Assembly: GCF_004115155.1 (NCBI RefSeq)
Contig: NZ_RDSM01000003.1
Location: 992,001 to 1,056,000, forward strand
Source: Granulicella sibirica
Lineage (GTDB): Bacteria > Acidobacteriota > Terriglobia > Terriglobales > Acidobacteriaceae
Reading direction: 5' to 3'
Length of the DNA: 64,000 nucleotides
In this document: positions 27,363-36,175 of the stretch, piece by piece
Layout of the letters: each line of letters starts with the position of its first letter
Position numbering within the stretch: position 1 is the stretch's first letter
Program-made: the position numbers and the translations under genes
The notes under the pieces: model-generated
Told to the model about the DNA's origin: nothing
The model's database searches: none
What the model saw: only the letters and a program-made list of their open reading frames with translations

Positions 27363-28235
27363 TCACCCCATGACCACATTCGGCTGCATCAGCGTCCCGG
27401 CAATGCGTCTCGCGACGCAAAGCATCTCCGTAGGCGTTGTAAACACCTTCACCAGCGGAGCTTGCGAAAAGTCAGGCAGATTCACTTGCATTCCATTCCG
27501 CAGCCGACCCGCAAGCTGTTCGTCCACCGTCACCGATGGCATTTCCGGAAGCAGCGTCCTCGGATGCGGGAGCCTCGCCTCGATCTCCATCGGCGACAGC
27601 GTCTTCAGTTGCTCCACCGTCAAAGCATGCGCCAGCGTAAACACTCCCGCCTGCGTCCTGCGCAGCGAAGAAAGATGCGCTCCCGTCCCTGCCATCTGCC
27701 CAAGTTCATGCGCGACCGACCTCACATACCCGCCGGCTGAAATACTCATCGCGAACGTCGCCGTATCTTCTGCGAGCCCAGTCAGCACAAACTCATGGAT
27801 TGTAATTCGCGCCGCCTTCACCGGGGCTTCGAGCCCAGCCCGCGCGAGCTTGTGTGCCGGAACCCCGTTGATCTTCTTCGCCGAGTACACTGGGGGAACC
27901 TGGTCCATCGTTCCATGAAAATGCGCCCCAAGGCTCTTGAGCTCGTCGAGCGTCTTGGTCAATACGACCGGCTCCCCGACAGCTTCTCCGTCTGCGTCAA
28001 ACGTGTCCGTAGCAAACCCGAAGCGGATCGCTCCCGTATACGTCTTCTCCGCCTGCCCAAAGAACTGCGCCAGTCGCGTGTACTTCCCAAGCAGCAGGGG
28101 CAGAACTCCCGTAGCCATCGGATCGAGCGTCCCAAGATGCCCGATCGACTTTTCGCCCGTCGCCCGCCGCACGATCGCGACCACGTCATGCGACGTCATG
28201 CCCGAAGGCTTGTCCAACACCAGAAGACCATTCAT
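27363..28235 (-). CDS. truB: tRNA pseudouridine(55) synthase
   Basis: 290 residues from ATG 28235. [24 protein letters not shown] opens the family profile. The catalytic Asp lies in HLGTLDPMATGVLPLLLG near residue 38. The YTGAIRFGFATDTFDADG, QVPPVYSAKKINGVPAHKLAR and SAGGYVRSVAHELG segments are all TruB. It converts U55 of tRNA to pseudouridine. The start codon shares one base with the folE stop (TGATG), so the two are coupled. The open frame upstream of 28235 is only the antisense/alternate frame of folE. Confidence 0.95.
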   Translation of the reverse strand: MNGLLVLDKPSGMTSHDVVAIVRRATGEKSIGHLGTLDPMATGVLPLLLGKYTRLAQFFGQAEKTYTGAIRFGFATDTFDADGEAVGEPVVLTKTLDELKSLGAHFHGTMDQVPPVYSAKKINGVPAHKLARAGLEAPVKAARITIHEFVLTGLAEDTATFAMSISAGGYVRSVAHELGQMAGTGAHLSSLRRTQAGVFTLAHALTVEQLKTLSPMEIEARLPHPRTLLPEMPSVTVDEQLAGRLRNGMQVNLPDFSQAPLVKVFTTPTEMLCVARRIAGTLMQPNVVMG

Positions 28236-28855
28236 CAGAGGTTGCTGCCCCGTCCCGTCCGTACCAGCGACAAAAACTCGTTCCGCGTCTGCATCTGCGT
28301 CTTGAACACACCAAGCATCGCGCTCGTTACCGTATTCGACTGCTGTTTTTCGACCCCACGCATCATCATGCAAAGATGCTCGGCCTCCAGAATCACCGCC
28401 ACACCCTGCGGATGAATCGCGTCCGTGATGGCCTCCGCGATCTGCCGCGTCAACCTCTCCTGCACCTGTAGCCTGCGCGCAAACACATCGATGATCCGCG
28501 GAATCTTCGACAGCCCGATCACCTTGCCGTTCGGCACATACGCCACATGCGCCTTGCCGAAGAAGGGAAGCAGGTGATGCTCGCACTGCGAGTAGAACTC
28601 AACATCCCGCACGATCACCATCTCGTCGTAGTCCACGTCGAACAGCGCGTTATGCAGCACCTCATCGACGCTCTGCGTATACCCCTTCGTCAGGAACGCG
28701 GTCGACTTCTCCACCCGCTCCGGCGTCCGCAGCAGCCCGTCACGGTCGGGGTCTTCCCCCATCCGGCGCAGCAGTTCACGATAAATCTCCTGCGTACTCG
28801 CATCGGCGAGGGCAGGGGACGCAGTCTTCTGGTCTTTGGTCAGGGTGGCAAGCAT
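28235..28855 (-). CDS. folE: GTP cyclohydrolase I (FolE)
   Basis: The protein has 206 residues. It converts GTP to 7,8-dihydroneopterin triphosphate, the entry to folate, biopterin and 7-deazaguanine (queuosine) pathways. Zinc and active-site motifs are clear: [20 protein letters not shown], then GLSKIPRI and [12 protein letters not shown], then [12 protein letters not shown]. It follows two 6-pyruvoyl-tetrahydropterin synthase homologues by 31 bp and is coupled to truB, so the whole group looks like one pterin/tRNA-modification operon. Confidence 0.96.
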   Translation of the reverse strand: MLATLTKDQKTASPALADASTQEIYRELLRRMGEDPDRDGLLRTPERVEKSTAFLTKGYTQSVDEVLHNALFDVDYDEMVIVRDVEFYSQCEHHLLPFFGKAHVAYVPNGKVIGLSKIPRIIDVFARRLQVQERLTRQIAEAITDAIHPQGVAVILEAEHLCMMMRGVEKQQSNTVTSAMLGVFKTQMQTRNEFLSLVRTGRGSNL

Positions 28856-28886
28856 TTGGATTCGTACCTTTCAGGACGAGAGAGTG

Positions 28887-29288
28887 TTACCCGGCGTACT
28901 CGAAGGAGTTGTTCGCCGTCTCCTCAATCCGCACACCCTCGAGTCGAGCATGCGAAAAGCTCTCGAAGATGCGATGAACCTCGATCGAGAGATTCTCGGT
29001 CGAGGGGACAAGCGTTCGAAACGCCGGAAGCATGTTGAGGTTCTGATGATCGAAGACATCCAGCAGGTGCGCCTTCGCAAACCCATCCAGCTCACCCAGG
29101 TCGCACACCATGCCCGTTACGGGGTCGACCGGCCCGCTCACGGTAATCTGCACCACGTAGTTATGCCCATGCCCGTGGGGGTTATTGCACTTCCCGAACA
29201 CGGCACGGTTCTTCTCGTCCGAGTACGCCTCCGCATGCAGCCGATGGCTCGCGGAGAAGTGATACCGCCGGTTGAGATGAGCGATCAA
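28887..29288 (-). CDS. 6-pyruvoyl-tetrahydropterin synthase/QueD family protein, copy 1
   Basis: The protein has 133 residues. Zinc ligands are the His of FSASHRL and the pair in GHGHNY; the catalytic Cys lies in FGKCNNPHGHGHNY, and DHQNLN plus PSTENLSIE complete the active site. The spacing from Cys fits both the Cx3HGH pattern of QueD (6-carboxytetrahydropterin synthase) and the Cx5HGH pattern of PTPS, because the sequence is HGHGH. It overlaps the upstream paralogue by four bases. With folE next in line it could provide the queuosine precursor; a biopterin-type product is the alternative. Confidence 0.88.
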   Translation of the reverse strand: MIAHLNRRYHFSASHRLHAEAYSDEKNRAVFGKCNNPHGHGHNYVVQITVSGPVDPVTGMVCDLGELDGFAKAHLLDVFDHQNLNMLPAFRTLVPSTENLSIEVHRIFESFSHARLEGVRIEETANNSFEYAG

Positions 29289-29698
29289 GCCCCTTCTCCA
29301 TAGAAGTCCGCGAACAGGTCCGCCATCTCGTACACCCGCACCCGGTGCAGACGCGAGTTCGGAATCTTCCCTTCCAGCCGCCGCCAGATCGCAATCGCGA
29401 TGTTCTCCGTCGTCGGCACTTTCGTCGCGAACTCCGGAACCTCGAGGTTGAGGTGGCGATGGTCATACACATGCACCACCTCCCGCTCGAGAATCTCCTT
29501 CAACTCCTTCAGATCGACCACAAACCCGCTCACCGGATCGACCTCACCCGCGACCGTCACCTCGAGCGTGTAGTTGTGCCCATGACCGTTCCGGTTGGCG
29601 CACTTCCCAAACACCCGCCGGTTCTCCTCCTCGGTCCAACCCTCCACCCAGTAGAAGTGCGCGGACGAAAACTCGGCTTTGCGTGTCAGAAAAGTCAT
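29285..29698 (-). CDS. 6-pyruvoyl-tetrahydropterin synthase family protein, copy 2 (PTPS-II-like spacing)
   Basis: The protein has 137 residues and is first in the four-gene operon. The family core is intact: FSSAHFY, FGKCANRNGHGHNY, the VDLKELK loop, YDHRHLN and PTTENIAIAIW. From the catalytic Cys only the Cx5HGH spacing is present, as in animal-type PTPS, not the Cx3HGH of QueD. It is therefore probably not a simple duplicate of its neighbour. It overlaps that neighbour by four bases. The product (6-pyruvoyl- or 6-carboxy-tetrahydropterin) is not determinable here. Confidence 0.87.
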   Translation of the reverse strand: MTFLTRKAEFSSAHFYWVEGWTEEENRRVFGKCANRNGHGHNYTLEVTVAGEVDPVSGFVVDLKELKEILEREVVHVYDHRHLNLEVPEFATKVPTTENIAIAIWRRLEGKIPNSRLHRVRVYEMADLFADFYGEGA

Positions 29699-29710
29699 GC
29701 TCTTCCCAGT

Positions 29711-31324
29711 CTACTTGGATGTCCCTCCAGCCACAGCGGATGCAGCCTCACCCTTCGCCGCGCTCGCCGCGATCTTCTTCACTTTGGGAAGAATCTCCCC
29801 AAGCGAAACCGCCTCCGCCCCCGGCGTCCCGAACGCAAAGTAAACCTTCCGGTAGAGCTGATAAAGCTCCTCGTACACCGCCACCGCACCCGGATCCGGA
29901 TACACCGTCCGATGCCCAAGGCAAAGCGCCGACTGCGCCGCCTCCACGCTCGGATAAGCCCCAATCGCCAGCATCGCGAAGATCCCCGACCCGATACTCG
30001 TCGGCACCCCATCCGGCACCAGCACCGGCTTGTTCAGTACATTCGCATACACCTGGTTCAGCACCGGGCTGTTCTGCGGAATTCCACCGGCGTTGATCAC
30101 CCGCTCGATCGGCACCCCATTCTCCGCCAGTCGTTCCAAAATGATCCTCGTATGAAAAGCCGTCCCCTCGATCGCCGCGAACAGCTCATCCTTCGCCGTA
30201 TGAATGAGGTTCCACCCCAGCGTGATCCCCCCCAGCTCCGCATTCACCAGCACGGTCCGGTCGCCGTTATCCCAGCTCAACCGCAGCAAACCCGTCTGTC
30301 CCGGCCTGTAAGCCTCGAGCCCAGCCGCCAACTCCCGAACCGTAGTCCCCGCACGCTTCGCAATCGCCTCAAAGATATCCCCGGTCGCCGAAAGCCCCGC
30401 CTCCACTCCCGCATACGAAGGATGCACACTCCCCGGCACTACCCCGCACACCCCCGGAATCAGCGAAGCCTCCTTCTGCATGGCGATAATGCACGTCGAC
30501 GTCCCCACGACATTGACGACGTCCCCCTCCCGGCATCCCGCCCCGATCGCATCCCAGTGCGCATCGAACGCCCCCACCGGAATCGGAATCCCCGCCCGCA
30601 AGCCCATCTCCCCCGCCCAATGCGCCGAAAGATGTCCCGCCAGGTGGTCCGACGTCAGATACTCCCCATCGAACTTCGCCCGGATCCCGTCAAACAGCGG
30701 ATCCAGCATCGACAGAAACCCTTGCCCCGGCAACCCGCCCCACTTCGGGTTCCACATCCACTTATGCCCCATCGCGCAAGCACTTCTCTTGACGAGCTTC
30801 GGATCCGTAATCCCGCAAAGCGTAGCCGCCACCATGTCGCAGTGCTCGAACGCCGAAGCAAACCTCTCGCGCTTCTCCGGGTTGTGCCGCAGCCAGTGCA
30901 GCAGCTTCGCGAACCCCCACTCATGCGAATACACCCCCCCGCACCAGTCGATCGCCTCGAGTTTCGTTGCATGCGCCATCGCCGTAATCTGCTGCGCCTC
31001 GAGCTTCGCCCTGTGATCGCACCACAGGTAGTAGTCGTCGATCGGCTTCATCGCCCCATCGACCATCACCACGCTCGACCCAGTCGTATCGAGCGCCATC
31101 GCATCGATCGCTGACCCCTCCACCCCACACTCCGCCACAACCTTCTTCGTCGCCTCCACCAGCGCCGCCATCTGCGCGTCATGCGATTGCGTCGCCTGGT
31201 CCGGATCCTCGCGCGACCGCATCAGCGGATACCCGGCCACCGCCGTCCCCATCCTGCCCTTCTCCCCCACCAGCGTCACCCGAACACTCAACGTCCCAAA
31301 ATCCACGCCCGCCACAATGGCCAT
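29711..31324 (-). CDS. araB: Ribulokinase
   Basis: 537 residues from ATG 31324, with GGGAGAG upstream. The FGGY kinase fold opens with VAGVDFGTLSVRVTLV (ATP/phosphate loop). DTTGSSVVMVDG, YYLWCDHRA and the substrate segment GAFDAHWDAIGAG follow, then NVVGTSTCIIAM and INAGGIPQNSPVLNQVYANVLN with the family FGGY-2 signature. It phosphorylates ribulose in L-arabinose breakdown. No araA or araD lies beside it. It diverges from a GH105 gene across 125 bp containing a possible LacI-type operator. Confidence 0.92.
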   Translation of the reverse strand: MAIVAGVDFGTLSVRVTLVGEKGRMGTAVAGYPLMRSREDPDQATQSHDAQMAALVEATKKVVAECGVEGSAIDAMALDTTGSSVVMVDGAMKPIDDYYLWCDHRAKLEAQQITAMAHATKLEAIDWCGGVYSHEWGFAKLLHWLRHNPEKRERFASAFEHCDMVAATLCGITDPKLVKRSACAMGHKWMWNPKWGGLPGQGFLSMLDPLFDGIRAKFDGEYLTSDHLAGHLSAHWAGEMGLRAGIPIPVGAFDAHWDAIGAGCREGDVVNVVGTSTCIIAMQKEASLIPGVCGVVPGSVHPSYAGVEAGLSATGDIFEAIAKRAGTTVRELAAGLEAYRPGQTGLLRLSWDNGDRTVLVNAELGGITLGWNLIHTAKDELFAAIEGTAFHTRIILERLAENGVPIERVINAGGIPQNSPVLNQVYANVLNKPVLVPDGVPTSIGSGIFAMLAIGAYPSVEAAQSALCLGHRTVYPDPGAVAVYEELYQLYRKVYFAFGTPGAEAVSLGEILPKVKKIAASAAKGEAASAVAGGTSK

Positions 31325-31376
31325 CTGTTTTCTCTCCCGGACGAAAGCATACGGTCTACACGCCCCGCTCACAAGC

Positions 31377-31390
31377 GGATAACGTTTACC
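31377..31390. promoter_or_regulatory. Possible LacI-family operator between araB and GH105
   Basis: GGATAACGTTTACC has a central CG and matches about 7 of 10 fixed positions of the general LacI-family consensus TGNAANCGNTTNCA. It lies in the divergent intergenic region and shares its right half with the stronger site upstream of galK. On its own it is weak. Confidence 0.25.
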
Positions 31391-31449
31391 GAGCGCTCAC
31401 CATCATCACATTGACGGTCCCTCCAGCACACTCGTACAGTGCAGGAAAC

Positions 31450-32685
31450 ATGACATTTTGTTTTCCCTTCCGTCTCGCCTGCCTGGCGCTCACCACGTCC
31501 ATGTCCTTCCCCGCGCAAGCCCCCATTCAGGTCAGCTACCAGCACGCCACTCCCGCTCAGCTCGCCATCATTGCCAAGGACAATGCCCGCCACTTTGGTG
31601 ACGACCCCGAGATCGCCGGACACCCAGCCGCCGATCTAACCCCTGCCATTAACCCCGCCGCCACCGAGCGTGCCATGCGCCTTGTCGCTGACTGGGAACT
31701 GGCCCGTTCCGAACCATACTTCGATCGCACCTGGGCTTGGGGTGTTTTCTACAGCGGCCTCATTGCCGCCTCCGACGAACTGAACGAGCCCAAATACCGC
31801 GCCGACATGGAAAAAATGGGCCAGAAGTTCGACTGGGATCTCCGTGCCGATTCTCCCACCGCAGGCGACCAGGGCATCGCCCAGACCTATGCGGAGATCT
31901 ACCTCCGCAAGAAGAACCCGGACTTCATCCAGCCCACCCGTGACGATCTTGACGACGCGCTCGACACCCCCTACGTCGCGAAAGAACCCACCCACAGCAT
32001 CCCCTGGTGGTGGTGCGAAGCCCTCTTCATGGCCCCACCGGCCTGGGCTCGCCTCTACGCATCTACTGGCGACCACAAGTACATCACCTACCTTGATCAG
32101 GAGTGGGCCAAGACCTCCGCCCTGCTCTACGACCGGCAGGAGCATCTTTACTTCCGCGACGCGACCTACCTCAACAAGACCGAGGCCAACGGAAAGAAGC
32201 TCTTCTGGTCGCGCGCCAATGGCATGGTCATGGCCGGTATCGTCCGCACCCTCCAGTTCCTCCCGCCAGACGACCCCGCGAAGCAGGTCTACCTTGCCGA
32301 ACTCCGCGACATGGCCACCCGCATAGCCCAACTCCAGGGCGCAGACGGCCTCTGGCGCGCCGGTCTCCTCGATCAGGACCACTACGACCTCCCCGAGATC
32401 TCCGGCTCCGCTCTCTTCACCTACGCTCTCGCCTGGGGGATCAACGAGGGCATCCTCGACAGCCGCACCTACCGCCCCGTCGTCGAACGTGCATGGCACG
32501 GCATGCTCCAGCGCATCTACGCCGACGGCCGCCTCGGTTGCATCCAGCAGACTGGAGCCGAACCCGCCCCGTTCCGCCCAACCGCCAGCTACAACTACGG
32601 CGTCGGCGCTTTTCTGCTGGCCGGCAGCGAAGTTCACCGCATAGCCCGCCTCGAGGCCTCCGGGGCCACCCACCGTCGCCACTAG
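31450..32685 (+). CDS. GH105-family unsaturated rhamnogalacturonyl hydrolase, exported
   Basis: 411 residues from ATG 31450 (AGGA just upstream). A signal peptide (residues ~1-23, ending SFPAQA) is followed by an (alpha/alpha)6 barrel. WAWGVFYSGLIAA, GDQGIAQTYAEIY, PWWWCEALFMAPPAWARL and LWRAGLLDQDHYDLPEISGSALFTYALAWGIN are the typical GH88/GH105 blocks that hold the catalytic Asp residues. Such enzymes remove unsaturated uronic acids produced by pectin lyases. With araB, galK and galT around it, the cluster suits degradation of pectin side chains (arabinose, galactose). Confidence 0.87.
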   Translation: MTFCFPFRLACLALTTSMSFPAQAPIQVSYQHATPAQLAIIAKDNARHFGDDPEIAGHPAADLTPAINPAATERAMRLVADWELARSEPYFDRTWAWGVFYSGLIAASDELNEPKYRADMEKMGQKFDWDLRADSPTAGDQGIAQTYAEIYLRKKNPDFIQPTRDDLDDALDTPYVAKEPTHSIPWWWCEALFMAPPAWARLYASTGDHKYITYLDQEWAKTSALLYDRQEHLYFRDATYLNKTEANGKKLFWSRANGMVMAGIVRTLQFLPPDDPAKQVYLAELRDMATRIAQLQGADGLWRAGLLDQDHYDLPEISGSALFTYALAWGINEGILDSRTYRPVVERAWHGMLQRIYADGRLGCIQQTGAEPAPFRPTASYNYGVGAFLLAGSEVHRIARLEASGATHRRH

Positions 32686-32711
32686 CCTTCCGCCTCCGCA
32701 AAATCACCATA

Positions 32712-32725
32712 TGTAACCGTTTGCC
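32712..32725. promoter_or_regulatory. Candidate LacI-family operator upstream of galK
   Basis: TGTAACCGTTTGCC matches 9 of the 10 fixed positions of the LacI-family palindrome TGNAANCGNTTNCA. It lies 42 bp before the galK start codon, where a repressor would block the promoter. No LacI gene is in the window. Confidence 0.4.
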
Positions 32726-32766
32726 TCGAGTGCGTTACGATATCTGGGGATCGAGGATAGCTACGG

Positions 32767-33909
32767 ATGGCGGACACAACGAACAAAGCGGGAGCACGCG
32801 AATACGCGGCCCCGGCACGGGTCAATCTCATCGGGGAACACACGGACTACACCGGCGGCCTTGTCATGCCCATGGCGATCGGCTTCCACACCGTAGGCAC
32901 CATCGAGCCGCGCCCCGACGGCATCGCCTCCTTCTACTCCGCGAACTTCAACGAAACCATCGAAGTTCCCATCGTCACTCTCGGGCGAAACCCGCGCGGC
33001 CATTGGAGCGACTACCCCGTAGGCGTCCTCTGGAGCCTGATGCAGGCTGGTTACACCTTCTCCGGCTTCAATCTCCGTCTCCACGGCGACGTTCCTGTCG
33101 GAGCCGGTCTCAGTTCTTCCGCCTCGATCGAGGTAGCCACCGCAATCGCGCTCCTCGGCTTCGCGGGCCAGACCATGCCCCTCAAGGAGATCGCGGTCGC
33201 CGCGCGTCGCGCCGAAAACGAGTTCGTCGGAGCCAAGAGCGGAATCATGGACCAGTTCGTCGTCGCGGGAGGCGTAGCCGATCGCGCCATGCTGCTCGAC
33301 TGCCGTTCGCTCGAGTACGAACTTCTCCCGCTGCCGCAAGGCGTTCGCGTCGTCATCTGCAACTCCATGGTCAAGCATCAGGTCGCTACTGGCGAGTACG
33401 GAGGACGACGGGACGAGGTCGAGGCTGGTCAGGCAATTCTCCGCAAACTTCGTGGTATCGACAGCCTTCGCGACGCCACCGTCGAAGATCTCGATGCCTG
33501 CGCCACCGAGATGGGTCAGGCGGTCTTCAAGCGATGTCGTCACGTCGTCACCGAAAACGCCCGCGTCCTCGCCGCGCGCAAGGCTCTCAACGACGGTGAC
33601 ATCAAGGGCTTCGGCAATCTCATGATCGAGGCCCACAAGAGCTTCCGCGACGACTTCGAGGCAAGCTGCTCCGAGGTCGACACTCTCGTCGAAATCGCGA
33701 TCAAGCAAGCTGGTTGTTTCGGAGCCCGCATCACCGGCGGAGGCTTCGGCGGATGCACCGTCAATGTCGTCGAGATCGAACATGCCGACACATTCGTCGA
33801 AACCCTCAAGCGCGAGTACAAGCTTGCGACCGGGATCGAAGCTGACTGTTTCGTCTGCGAAGCCTCCGACGGCGCCCTCGCGCTGGAAGCCAAGGCGGTG
33901 GCCAAGTGA
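32767..33909 (+). CDS. galK: Galactokinase
   Basis: This 380-residue GHMP kinase phosphorylates galactose at C1. The galactose-binding signature [16 protein letters not shown] is at residues ~16-31. The GHMP ATP loop [18 protein letters not shown] is near residue 112. A QFVVAGG segment and the C-terminal [11 protein letters not shown] motif near 316 follow. Its stop overlaps the GTG start of galT (GTGA), so the pair is coupled. No galE or galM is adjacent. Confidence 0.95.
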   Translation: MADTTNKAGAREYAAPARVNLIGEHTDYTGGLVMPMAIGFHTVGTIEPRPDGIASFYSANFNETIEVPIVTLGRNPRGHWSDYPVGVLWSLMQAGYTFSGFNLRLHGDVPVGAGLSSSASIEVATAIALLGFAGQTMPLKEIAVAARRAENEFVGAKSGIMDQFVVAGGVADRAMLLDCRSLEYELLPLPQGVRVVICNSMVKHQVATGEYGGRRDEVEAGQAILRKLRGIDSLRDATVEDLDACATEMGQAVFKRCRHVVTENARVLAARKALNDGDIKGFGNLMIEAHKSFRDDFEASCSEVDTLVEIAIKQAGCFGARITGGGFGGCTVNVVEIEHADTFVETLKREYKLATGIEADCFVCEASDGALALEAKAVAK

Positions 33910-34949
33910 ATCCGATCTTCGCTACCACTCCGCATCGCCGTTACAATCCGCTCAAGCGCGAGTGGGTCCTCGTCTCCCCCCAGCGCACCCAGCGACCATG
34001 GCAGGGGCAGACCGAGACCACCGCCGCCCCCGCCACTCTCCAGTACGACCCCGCCTGCTACCTCTGCCCAGGAAACCCACGCGCCGGAGGCGAGCACACC
34101 CCCGTCTACACCAGCACCTACGTCTTCACCAACGACTACGCCGCACTCAAGCCCGACGTCCCCTCCACGCTCCACGACGAGGACGGCAAAGGCCTCCTCG
34201 TCATGCAGGGCGAGAGCGGCATCTGCCGCGTCATCTGCTTCTCTCCGCGTCATGACCTTACGCTCGCGAAGATGGAGCTTGCTGACATCCGCGCTGTCGT
34301 CGATGTCTGGAATGAGCAGACTCTTGAGCTTGGGGCTCGCGAAGACATCAGCTATGTGCAGGTCTTCGAGAACCGAGGAGCCATGATGGGTGCCAGCAAT
34401 CCCCATCCGCACGGCCAGATCTGGGCAACCCGCTCGATCCCGAACGAGATCGTCGCCGAACTCGGAGCCCAAAAGGCCTATCTCGCCGAGCACGGCGTCT
34501 CCCTCCTCGACGCCTACCGCGACATGGAACTGGCCGTCGACGAGCGCATCATCGCAAAGAACGCCTCCTTCGTAGCCCTCGTGCCTTTCTGGGCCGTTTG
34601 GCCGTTCGAGACGATGATTCTTCCGATGCGGCACGCTGCCTCGCTCGAGGAGCTCACGCCCGCCGAGCGCGACGACCTCGCCGAGATGCTCAAGATCGTC
34701 ACCGCGACCTACGACCAGGTCTTCGACACATCGTTCCCTTACTCCATGGGCCTCCACCCCAAGCCTACCGACGGAGAAGAGCACCCTGAGTGGCTCTTCC
34801 ACATGCACTTCTATCCGCCACTTCTACGCTCCGCCACGATCCGCAAGTTCATGGTGGGCTACGAACTCTTGGGATCTCCGCAGCGCGACATCACCCCGGA
34901 ATCCGCGGCAAACGCACTCCGCGATGCGCGATCCAAAGCAGGGATATGA
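33906..34949 (+). CDS. galT: Galactose-1-phosphate uridylyltransferase
   Basis: The protein has 347 residues with a GTG start overlapping the galK stop by four bases. It exchanges UDP between UDP-glucose and galactose-1-phosphate. Zinc-binding CYLCPGN (about residue 51) and the nucleotidylated-His motif [10 protein letters not shown] near residue 165 are intact, as are [11 protein letters not shown] and the C-terminal [15 protein letters not shown] block. The length is standard for the class I enzyme. With galK it supplies the Leloir pathway. Confidence 0.95.
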   Translation: MNPIFATTPHRRYNPLKREWVLVSPQRTQRPWQGQTETTAAPATLQYDPACYLCPGNPRAGGEHTPVYTSTYVFTNDYAALKPDVPSTLHDEDGKGLLVMQGESGICRVICFSPRHDLTLAKMELADIRAVVDVWNEQTLELGAREDISYVQVFENRGAMMGASNPHPHGQIWATRSIPNEIVAELGAQKAYLAEHGVSLLDAYRDMELAVDERIIAKNASFVALVPFWAVWPFETMILPMRHAASLEELTPAERDDLAEMLKIVTATYDQVFDTSFPYSMGLHPKPTDGEEHPEWLFHMHFYPPLLRSATIRKFMVGYELLGSPQRDITPESAANALRDARSKAGI

Positions 34950-35080
34950 TGCCCGGCGTGTGCCGGACTTCTGATCTGGCTATTGCACCCCGTTTCTGCC
35001 TAATCGTGAGTGGTTCCGAAGCTCGATCCGCTGCAGTTCATTCAGAGAGTCTGGGTGGAGTAGCTTGCGGGGGCGGTAGG

Positions 35081-36112
35081 CTAGGTTGTGACGGGCTCGC
35101 GTAGCTTGGCGGACAGGTCATCGGCGATTTGTTTGCCGTGGAAGCGGCCGTTTTCGATGAAGATCTCGTTGGTGCGCTCGCCGGCTACGATGACGCCTGC
35201 TAAATAGATACCGGGGACGTTGCTTTCTAAACTGACGGGGTCGCAGACGGGGCAGCGGTCATTGGTGGCGTCGAGTTGGACGCCGAGGCGCTCGATGAAG
35301 GTGAAGTCGGGGTGATAGCCGGTGAGGGCGAAGACGAAGTCGTTGGGGATGGTGACGGGGCCTTCGGGGGTGTCCAGGGAGACGGCATCTTCACTGATCT
35401 CAGCTACTGTGCTCCGGTAGTAGGCTTTGACTTCGCCATTCTTGACGCGGTTGTTGATGTCGGGGAGGATCCAGTACTTGACGTGGCGGTGCATGGCTTC
35501 GCCGCGATGCACGAGGGTTACTTTCGCGCCGTGGCGCCAGAGGTCCAGGGCGGCGATAGCGGCGGAGTTCTTGCCTCCGATCACTAATACATTGAGGCCG
35601 TAGTAGGGGTGAGGCTCGTTGTAGTAGTGGTGTACCTTGTTGAGGTCTTCGCCGGGGATGTCGAGGTAGTTCGGCAGATCGTAGTAGCCGGTGGCGATCA
35701 CTAACTTGCGGGCGCGATGGTGGACGGAGCGTCCGAAGCGGTCGGTGGTGTGGGCGGTGAAGTCGCCGTCGGAGCCAGTGACCTTGTCGACGGTTTCGTA
35801 CTGGCGGATGTCGAGGGCGTAGTGCTCGGCTACCTTGCGGTAGTACTCGAGGGCTTCGGAGCGGGTGGGCTTCTGGTTCGGGCTCGAGAAAGGCATGTCG
35901 CCGATCTCGAGGAGCTCCGGGGTGGTGAAGAAGGTCATGTGGGCGGGGTAATGGAAGAGGGAGTTGCAGAGACATCCCTTGTCGACGAGGACCGCCTTGA
36001 GACCGGCGCGCTGGGCCTCGATGGCGCAGGCGAGGCCGGTGGGGCCAGCGCCGATTACGAGGACGTCAAAGACCTGTGGTTCAGAGACACGGGAACGCGC
36101 AAAATCCGTCAT
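35081..36112 (-). CDS. ypdA: YpdA-like FAD/NAD(P)-dependent oxidoreductase (putative bacillithiol-disulfide reductase)
   Basis: The protein has 343 residues. An N-terminal FAD GxGxxG (VLVIGAGPTGLACAIEAQ, residues ~18-35) and a second dinucleotide motif for NADPH (NVLVIGGKNSAAIAALDL, about 175) are visible. The YpdA-typical NSLFHYPAHMTFFTTPELLEIG segment is present. The C-terminal block ends IYLAGVIVAGERTNEIFIENGRFHG. There is no CxxC redox pair, which separates it from thioredoxin reductase. In Firmicutes YpdA reduces bacillithiol disulfide. Bacillithiol is also reported in acidobacteria, so the same role is plausible, but no bsh genes are here. Confidence 0.85.
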   Translation of the reverse strand: MTDFARSRVSEPQVFDVLVIGAGPTGLACAIEAQRAGLKAVLVDKGCLCNSLFHYPAHMTFFTTPELLEIGDMPFSSPNQKPTRSEALEYYRKVAEHYALDIRQYETVDKVTGSDGDFTAHTTDRFGRSVHHRARKLVIATGYYDLPNYLDIPGEDLNKVHHYYNEPHPYYGLNVLVIGGKNSAAIAALDLWRHGAKVTLVHRGEAMHRHVKYWILPDINNRVKNGEVKAYYRSTVAEISEDAVSLDTPEGPVTIPNDFVFALTGYHPDFTFIERLGVQLDATNDRCPVCDPVSLESNVPGIYLAGVIVAGERTNEIFIENGRFHGKQIADDLSAKLREPVTT

Positions 36113-36120
36113 ACCCCAAT

Positions 36121-36162
36121 GATAACGCCGCTGCCGGATGAGTCTGCGGCAGCGGCGTTATC
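36121..36162. terminator. Perfect 15-bp inverted repeat between response regulator and YpdA genes
   Basis: GATAACGCCGCTGCC (36121-36135) is exactly complementary to GGCAGCGGCGTTATC (36148-36162) with a 12-nt loop. It fills most of the 63 bp between the LuxR-type regulator stop and the YpdA start on the minus strand, so it probably ends or insulates one transcript. There is no T tract, so Rho-independent termination is not certain. Confidence 0.5.
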
Positions 36163-36175
36163 GAGGGAAGCGAGG

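Noticed and set aside
28236..28586. N-terminal extension of the TruB ORF
   Set aside because: It overlaps folE in another frame; TruB proteins begin at [12 protein letters not shown].
29345..31114. A 589-codon plus-strand ORF opposite araB and the second PTPS gene
   Set aside because: Arg/His/Pro-rich antisense shadow spanning two real genes.
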